Shown: positions 1 through 5,903 of the stretch, piece by piece
Numbering within the stretch: the stretch's first letter is position 1
Layout: each line of letters starts with the position of its first letter
From: Candidatus Absconditabacterales bacterium
GTDB taxonomy: Bacteria > Patescibacteria > JAEDAM01 > Absconditabacterales > Absconditicoccaceae
NCBI GenBank assembly: GCA_938010495.1
Contig: CALLUT010000036.1
Location: 1 to 7,934, forward strand
Direction of reading: 5' to 3'
DNA length: 7,934 bases
Made by a program: the position numbers and the translations under genes
The notes under the pieces: generated by a model
The model's input: the letters and a program-made list of their open reading frames with translations, nothing else
Database searches by the model: none
Told to the model about the DNA's origin: nothing

Positions 1-1010
1 GAATTATATCATTTTGAGTCGCTTATAATGCATTAGAAATAAGACGTAAATATGATTTATTCAATCAATATTACAGTGATACTTTTCTTTATTTTGAAAA
101 ATTGAAGAAAGAATTTGATCTTCCATCTCCTGATTTATTAAAAGATCCTTCTGATTGTTGAGTAGCATGAATTACTAGATTTTTTTGGCTCAATACATTA
201 AAGTATATAGATAAAATAGTAAATCATCCAAATGAAAACCATTATGTGGATGCATTAATTCAGAGTTTTGTAGATTCAGGAATCCATGATTCCTTACTAG
301 ATAGAGAAAGGTATAATATGCTCGATGCATACTATCGATTTAATAAAACAAAGAAATTTTCAAAAGAAAAAATTTGATTAATTCCTATTTCCACATCAAA
401 AGTATGATGAACATTTCTTTTTGTTTGCCATCGCAATCAAAGCAGATGAACTATGGAATTATTATTAGAAAAACTAAGAGAGGAATGATATGATTGAGCA
501 AACTATCAATACCTTTCGCGAAGAGATTGATTTTGTAAAGATTGATTAAAAATTCATCAAAATATTTCAGAATGACATTATTCTGAATATATAAAAAAAT
601 GATCAGTATTGTTTTTATGACAAAATTGAAATCAATATATTTGAAATCACCATGATATTTTAACAAAAGAAACTGATTGAATAGTTTTAGATAATGTATA
701 TTGAAAAATATACTTACATTGAGAGAAGTTAACCCATAAACACCTTCGTTCTCAATCAGCAACTGTAGAAATAGTAGAAATCTTATGTAAAAATATCTGA
801 GAATATGTTCATAATTCTGAACTACCTGTTTCTAGTTACAGTAAAAATAAGAATGAAATGCTTTGAAAAATTATATTACCACTTAAATCACTTATCAAAG
901 ATAATTTTGGTAGTGATATAATTATCGAATGTAAATGAAGTATTTTTGATTTTCATATAATGCTAGGGGAGTGATGTGAAGTAATTGATCGTATATTACC
1001 TTTGCACTAG
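1..1010 (+). CDS. Hypothetical protein, 5'-truncated, possible C-terminal winged-helix domain (UGA = Gly)
   Basis: I do not recognise the family. The reading frame is open from base 3 to the TAG at 1008-1010 (335 residues visible) once TGA is read as glycine. It has about 23 in-frame TGA codons against three GGN glycines, plus one TGG Trp. The start lies left of the window. The middle holds a strand-like stretch, IGLIPISTSKVGGTFLFV, near visible residues 123-140. From about residue 234 (base 702) to the end the pattern resembles an OmpR/PhoB-type winged helix: a short beta stretch (GKIYLHGEKL), a helix (TVEIVEILCKNIGEYV), a second helix with LPLKSLIKDNFG, then a closing hairpin (DIIIECKGSIFDFHIML). 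That match is by eye and tentative. No signal peptide or membrane segment is visible. Its stop overlaps the stop of the opposing 1305-aa gene by four bases. Confidence 0.85.
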
Positions 1011-4000
1011 TTTTGTAAAAAGTTTTTGACGTTCTTGCTAATAATTGTTCATTTTCAAAACTTTTTTTCAATTATTTCAACAATATTTTTCGATAATTCA
1101 TCCCAAACTTCTCTGTTTTCATTTAGGTAGATATGATCACGTAAACTATTCATTGTAGTAAATATTTCTCAAGTTGATATTTTATTTGAAACATGAATGT
1201 CGTATTGTTGAAGTTTTTCTCTCATGATATTTAATATATGTGCATATACACTTCATTGGTGTTCTATTGGAATCATAAGGTCAGAATCTTGCTTTGCTCA
1301 TTTATAAGTGATTGTAAATACTTCTCAACACTCAATTGGTTTTGTATATTTTTTCGAAAGATAATTGGCTAAATGAGTTACTATGTTTGATGTATGAGTT
1401 ATTTTATATGATTTATAAATATCTCATGGGTATAATTTCCATTTATAAAACTCAGCAACAGTATTTTCATTATTATTGTTGTGTTGATCATAAGCTAAGA
1501 GCAGTAAGGCTTGTTCAATATCATCACTCCATTCATCTCAGTCCATTATGTCATATCTTTCATCCATATCTTTATTTGGATTATTAAATTTCTTATCAAC
1601 AATATACTTATCAACTCATAGTAATTCTGAAATTATTTTCATAGTCTTAATAACTCTTTCAGCATCTCATCATATTATTCTTTCAATTTGTAAGCTAGAC
1701 ATTTTTTGTATTTTTTTTGTTTGTTTAACGATTTCTTCTTCTACCAAAGTGTTGTCTTCTTCAGTTGTTGCAACGTGACCAAGTTTTATTTCTTCAAATT
1801 TTGATTTTATCTTTATTGCTTCATCGATCTCTCATAGCCCTTTTAATTTTTTTATATAAGACTCAATTGCTCACTCAATTTCAATTATTGTAATATTAAC
1901 TTTGGCTAATATAGCATTGTGCTTAGTATTTTTTTCTGGAATTGAAGCAATAATTTTTTTAAGCTTTACAAGTTTTTCTTCAAGTTTTAAATCTCCAATA
2001 GTTTTTCGATGGCGGGAAATTATTTCTTCTTTTATTGCCCCAACTTTATTGGTTATTTTCTTTTTTTCGGTACTTATTTTTAGTCTATCTTCAATCACAG
2101 CAGGTCATCATCATGTTTTTATTCTTTTTATATCTCATTTTATTATTGTATTTTCAATAATTTTTTTGCTTTTTAAAATATCTGTTGCCTCATTTACAAA
2201 GTTTTCAACTCATTCGAGCGGGGTAACATTTTTTGCTTCACATAAACCACTTTCATTGTACGTTATTTCTTGTGCATGTTTATTAGCAAACAAATGCGAA
2301 ATAGAGGGATTTATTATTTGGGCTTTTCAAAGAACTAGTCATAACTCAGTAATATCCTTGGATGATATTCATGCAGCAACAAATAGTGAATAAAGTTGAT
2401 GAGCAAAGAACAGATCATGTATTTTATTTTTTTTGTGATCACTAGGCAAGCTATATATTTTTAGCGTATCATCATAAGGTTGGTTATTTAATGCAATTTG
2501 TTGTTTAACAGTTAGAAAAATTTTTCTGTGATTCATTATTTTTGCTGATTTCAAGTATTCCATTATTAAGCTGTTTGCTTGTTTTCAATTTATTTTTGCT
2601 TGATCAAATTGTATAATTATATCATGTAAAAAACATGAATCAATAAGTTCTTTTTCTTTTATTGTCTCGTTATTGTGATCTATTCAATACAGTTCAATAA
2701 TACTATCAGTACCTAGAAATGATTTTATTGTACTTCAAAGACTAGAATTAGTTGCTAGTTTCCCTAATTGTCTTTTTAACTGTATAATTCATGACAAAAA
2801 GAATTCCTTACGTCATTTTTTAAAGAGTCATAGTAGTAATTTTATATCATTTGAGGTCTCGTCCTCAACGGGAAGTAAATTTTCAAAAATTCAATCCCAT
2901 TGAATCTTATCTTCTACTTGCTTAATCATGTTTCTCAATTGTAAGAGCTGAGAAGAAACATTGAGAAATGCTTCTGAATTATCGCTAATTGTACTTTTTT
3001 GATATACTCAAGTATCATAGTATATAACATCTATATCGTGAAGAGTAGAGGAGTGGGGCTCTTTTTTTTCTGAGTCAAGAATTATAAATTTTCTATTTGG
3101 TTTCAGTTCTTCTAATTTTTCTGATTCAAATAATGTAAAAATTTTATCTTTTTTATATTTAAAATATTCGTGTGACAATAATTTTTCAGATGACTCTCTT
3201 TCAGATGAAAACTTATTAGTTCAATGCCATGTATTTTTTTCTAGTCATTCCGAAAAAAATGTAATCTCTTCTAAAGTTCTATCTTCAATATTACTTTCTA
3301 AACGGTATTCATTACCTGAAATAATTCATCAAATTTCTATTTTATCAACGGCCATAATTCCTGCTAGAATAGTTGTTATATTCCTATAGTTGGCTTTCAT
3401 GTATTGAAGTTTTTTTTCAAGTTTTATAGATCAGTTAGAAGCTTCTTGAGATTTTATAAATTGTGTTAGTTTAACTTCTAGAGTTTTTATTTTTTCTAAT
3501 GTTAATTCATTTCTTTTTGTCGGTCATTCTTCTAGAAAATCTACTGCAGCTTTAATTAGTCATGAAGATTTAGGTTCATCTGATTTTTTTTGAAGTCATG
3601 TAATTTGATTGTCAATGCTTTCAAAAATATCTTTTACCGTGTCTTGTGGATAATTTGAATTATTTATTCATAAGTATTTTTCTAAATATAAATAAATCCA
3701 TTTTTTACCATGTTGCGATTTCAAAAAATTACTTGTACTAAATTTCTCTTTAAAAATTTTAATTGCAGTCATCGTAATTTCAAAAAGGTATTCTTTTTCA
3801 ATTTCACGTTTTGTAAGAACTTCTTCAGTGAGATTTTCTTTTCACAAACTTTTTCTATAAACAATATAGTTTCATTCCTCATTTTTTGGATATTCTTCTT
3901 CTCGATATTCTCGCTTGTATCTCAATGAATTTTGTAAGAAATCTGCGTATATATTTCACTTCTTATATGCGTGAGTATCTATTAAACTTTTGAACGCTTG

Positions 4001-4924
4001 TGTAGCTTGATCATAAGTTTTAAATTCTGATACATTTTTGTCTTGAAATAAATTAGCGATCGTATTGTAGAGTAGAGTAGTGCTTTTTGACTGAAAAATC
4101 ACCCCCTTTTTTTCTTGTGCATGCAAAGTATCTAACAAGTGAACACATATTTCTTGTTGTTCTCATCTCATTTTTCATCGATATGAAATTTTTTGTTTAT
4201 CATCTTTGCAGTATTGGAATGCTTTTTCAATTAGTGTATTTATGTATAGAAAAATATCAGTTCCCAATTCATTTTTTATCTTATATTTTAATATTGTTTT
4301 TATTATTTTTCACGTAACCGCTATTTTTATTCTTTCTTCTTTTGGTTTCGTCTCTATATAGTCATGTATTGATTTATATTTTTTAGAAGCATTCTCTATT
4401 GATGCTTTATCGTTTAATGAGGTATAGTACTCTAACTTATAACATTCTACAAGAAGTTGTGCGGTATATTTCAAAGATCATAGCTCGTTAAAAGGAGATA
4501 ACGCGTCTAACTTGTTTAGTCCCTCTAAATTGAAATATAGATTTAGTTGGGTGTTGATAACATTAATCATAAAAAGCGTATATAACTTTTTTACTGCCTC
4601 TTGATTACAATTCTTAAGTATGGTATTCGTATCATTAAATATCGCTAAGATATCTTTTTCATTGTTAATATAGAATTCATTATCATGTTTTCAGAGTCAG
4701 TATGATAAAAATCTATTATAAATATTTATTTTGATTCGGTTAATTTCTTCTTCTTTAAACTCTTCATAATCTATTGCTTCAAGAATGGAAAAAATGTCTT
4801 GCATGAGTCTAGGACTAATTAACTCAGACTTTAAAATTATATCATTTATATAAGCTAAATCTTTACCTAATTTTGGTAAATATATATTTTTATTTCTTTC
4901 ATTAATATTTAGTATATCTCACAT
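1007..4924 (-). CDS. Giant hypothetical protein, 1305 aa, coiled-coil rich (UGA = Gly)
   Basis: A single frame is open for 1306 codons on the minus strand, from ATG at 4924-4922 to TAG at 1009-1007, if TGA is glycine. It has about 48 in-frame TGA codons against about 14 GGN glycines; the second codon is already TGA. I do not recognise a family. The protein is rich in Lys, Glu, Ile and Asn. It shows no signal peptide or convincing membrane helix, so it is probably cytosolic. Heptad-like charged stretches suggest coiled coil near residues 470-520 and most clearly about 943-1060 (MIEDRLKISTEKKK onward). A GGGP turn sits just before the second at about 939-942. An Asn-rich patch (HNNNNEN) lies near residue 1150, after an acidic stretch. 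I saw no Walker, nuclease, HEXXH or zinc motifs. The 114-bp region upstream is shared with the divergent secreted-protein gene. No Shine-Dalgarno sequence is visible before the ATG. Function unknown; a large structural or scaffold role is only a guess. Confidence 0.9.
1017..1068 (+). terminator. Possible hairpin terminator of the left-edge gene, inside the opposing gene
   Basis: AAAAAGTTTTTGA (1017-1029) can pair with TCAAAACTTTTT (1055-1066), leaving one bulged T and a 25-nt loop. A T run ends at 1068. It starts seven bases after the TAG of the plus-strand gene. The stem is almost all A-T and the loop is long, so this may be chance in AT-rich DNA. It would have to lie within the coding sequence of the minus-strand gene because no intergenic space exists. 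Confidence 0.25.
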
Positions 4925-5038
4925 TTATCGTTTTTTAAAAAGCCATAATAAATTGATTTATTCTTATTTTAGCCCATTTTTTTCTTTATTATTTCTTATA
5001 GGATGTAGTTGTATTTTATATTTTACTCCCGTTATCTC
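4925..5038. promoter_or_regulatory. Divergent intergenic region, probable promoters for both flanking genes
   Basis: These 114 bases separate the ATG of the 1305-aa gene (minus) from the ATG of the secreted 74-aa gene (plus), so both promoters should lie here. The stretch is extremely AT-rich. For the plus gene a TATATT at 5017-5022 could serve as -10, with a poor -35 (TTCTTA, 4993-4998). For the minus gene several TA-rich hexamers are possible and I cannot choose. Neither gene has a clear GGAGG-like site. I infer promoter function from position, not from strong motifs. Confidence 0.4.
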
Positions 5039-5263
5039 ATGACTACTACCAAGAGTATTGTTTCTTTTGTATTATTATTGCTTTGCGTAACAGGCTTATT
5101 AAGTACTGCATTTGCAGGTGATTTGTATTGTGTTGTTTCTGACTGAACAAGTAGAGTTGTAGGGGTCTTATGAGATTCCTGTTCTCTTGATCAATGATGA
5201 GCGATAATTAATTGAATCACTTATAATGAATTTATTGTTGAAGATGATGTTGATTGATTTTAA
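5039..5263 (+). CDS. Small secreted protein, 74 aa, with signal peptide (UGA = Gly)
   Basis: The ORF runs from ATG 5039 to TAA 5261-5263 and is too short and too rich in TGA to appear as a standard-code gene. The N-terminus is a textbook Sec signal peptide: a short polar start with Lys5, a hydrophobic core (SFVLLLLCVTGLL), and a signal peptidase I site STAFA before Gly27. The mature part is about 48 residues with cysteines at 31 and 48 that could form one disulfide. Its C-terminus is acidic (VEDDVDGF). TGA supplies most of its glycines (36, 45, 53, 54, 59, 73). I do not recognise a family. A strong terminator follows 23 bases after the stop, so the gene is probably a single transcription unit. 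Its export and its position near a large surface protein gene suggest an extracytoplasmic role, but nothing more specific can be said. Confidence 0.8.
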
Positions 5264-5286
5264 TCATATTTCATTCCCAATAATTT

Positions 5287-5316
5287 AAAACCTTCTTATT
5301 AAAAGAGGGTTTTTTT
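5287..5316. terminator. Rho-independent terminator, possibly bidirectional
   Basis: AAAACCTTCTT (5287-5297) pairs with AAGAGGGTTTT (5303-5313) through 11 pairs including one G-U, with a 5-nt loop and a run of seven T (5310-5316). It serves the secreted 74-aa gene on the plus strand. The AAAA on the other arm could give a short U tract for the minus-strand gene as well. The stem also encodes the last residues and TAA stop of the minus-strand HTH gene. Confidence 0.8.
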
Positions 5317-5721
5317 ATGGAAGAAAATCTTTTTTCTTTTTACCCACTTCCAAAGCCGACTAATATCATATTGTTTGTTCGTCTTTTGATATACATAACG
5401 CTGAATTTCCTTTATAGAAGAAATATCATTTTTAGAAACAAAGTTTTTTACATCTTCTTCTATTAAATCTAAAGCTGAACTTCTTCTAGTATGGTATTTG
5501 GTCATTGAAAGAGCCTCAATTCATCATGAAAGATATAATTTGATCCATGAAGTGACTGCATGAGGAGACACTTCAAGCCTATCGCATATTTCTTTAGATC
5601 TCATTCATTGACTTTTTAATCTAATAGTTCTAAATCTACGCTTAATGTCTCGAGTTTTATATTTTTTTTCTTGTAAAATAAGTTGTTCTAGCTCTTTTTT
5701 TGATAACGAGACGCGATACAT
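5299..5721 (-). CDS. IS630/Tc1-mariner-type helix-turn-helix protein, 140 aa, no catalytic domain (UGA = Gly)
   Basis: The ORF runs from ATG at 5721-5719 to TAA at 5301-5299, with TGA read as glycine at residues 39, 66 and 67. Residues 31-71 fit the N-terminal helix-turn-helix of IS630-family transposases: a helix ending SQGMRSKEI, then CDRLEVSPHAVTSWIKLY, then the family's Gly-Gly-x-Glu-Ala-Leu turn (GGIEAL). The second half (about 88-132, SIKEIQRYVYQKTNKQYDIS then a Trp-rich helix) resembles the winged helix that follows in these transposases. Full-length family members are usually around 330-350 aa with a DDE domain; this protein stops just where that domain would begin, and no DDE remnant follows. 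It is either a transposase remnant or a free-standing DNA-binding protein, perhaps a regulator of its neighbours. The frame is intact and has its own upstream region, which leans slightly to the second. Its 3' end lies inside the convergent gene's terminator. Confidence 0.8.
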
Positions 5722-5752
5722 GAAACATATTGACACCAATAAACTATAATTG

Positions 5753-5780
5753 ATACTATTGATGAGGTGACAAATTTCAA
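5753..5780 (-). promoter_or_regulatory. Candidate promoter of the HTH gene
   Basis: On the minus strand, TTGAAA (5780-5775) and TAGTAT (5758-5753) are separated by 16 bases. The -10 lies about 31 bases upstream of the ATG at 5721. The hexamers are fair matches to the sigma-70 type consensus, but similar motifs are common in such AT-rich DNA. Confidence 0.3.
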
Positions 5781-5842
5781 TTTAAAGATATAAAAACACA
5801 AAAATATTCTTTATTTTTTCTTTTTTGTTCTTAGTATTTTCT

Positions 5843-5871
5843 TTGTGTAATTTTTGTCTTACATCTAGAAT
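5843..5871 (+). promoter_or_regulatory. Candidate promoter of the adhesin gene
   Basis: TTGTGT (5843-5848) and TAGAAT (5866-5871) are 17 bases apart, about 32 bases before the ATG at 5904. An overlapping alternative is TTGTCT (5854-5859) with TATATT (5878-5883), 18 bases apart. No Shine-Dalgarno sequence precedes the start codon. The rest of the 182-bp region between the HTH gene and the adhesin gene is T- and A-rich, with nothing else recognisable. Confidence 0.3.
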
Positions 5872-5903
5872 TAGATATATATTTTATTATCTAGTTTCTA
5901 TTC

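Noticed and set aside
451..762. Minus-strand ORF of 103 aa resembling a membrane protein
   Set aside because: It lies antisense to the continuous left-edge frame and has no recognisable start context; its hydrophobicity follows from the opposite strand's AT-rich codons.
1902..2393. Plus-strand standard-code ORF of 163 aa rich in Phe, Ser and Ile
   Set aside because: It is the antisense shadow of the Lys/Glu-rich 1305-aa gene; its membrane-like look comes from TTT/TTC complementing AAA/GAA codons. The same applies to open frames at 1336-1587, 1548-1778, 3710-3928 and 4087-4317.
1..4924. Heavily degraded pseudogenes with dozens of in-frame TGA stops
   Set aside because: Only TGA occurs; TAA and TAG are absent over 335 and 1305 codons, which decay would not produce. 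Reading TGA as glycine restores complete proteins.
5264..5903. Complete IS630-type insertion sequence
   Set aside because: No DDE domain is present, and I could not find matching terminal inverted repeats or a flanking TA duplication around the HTH gene.
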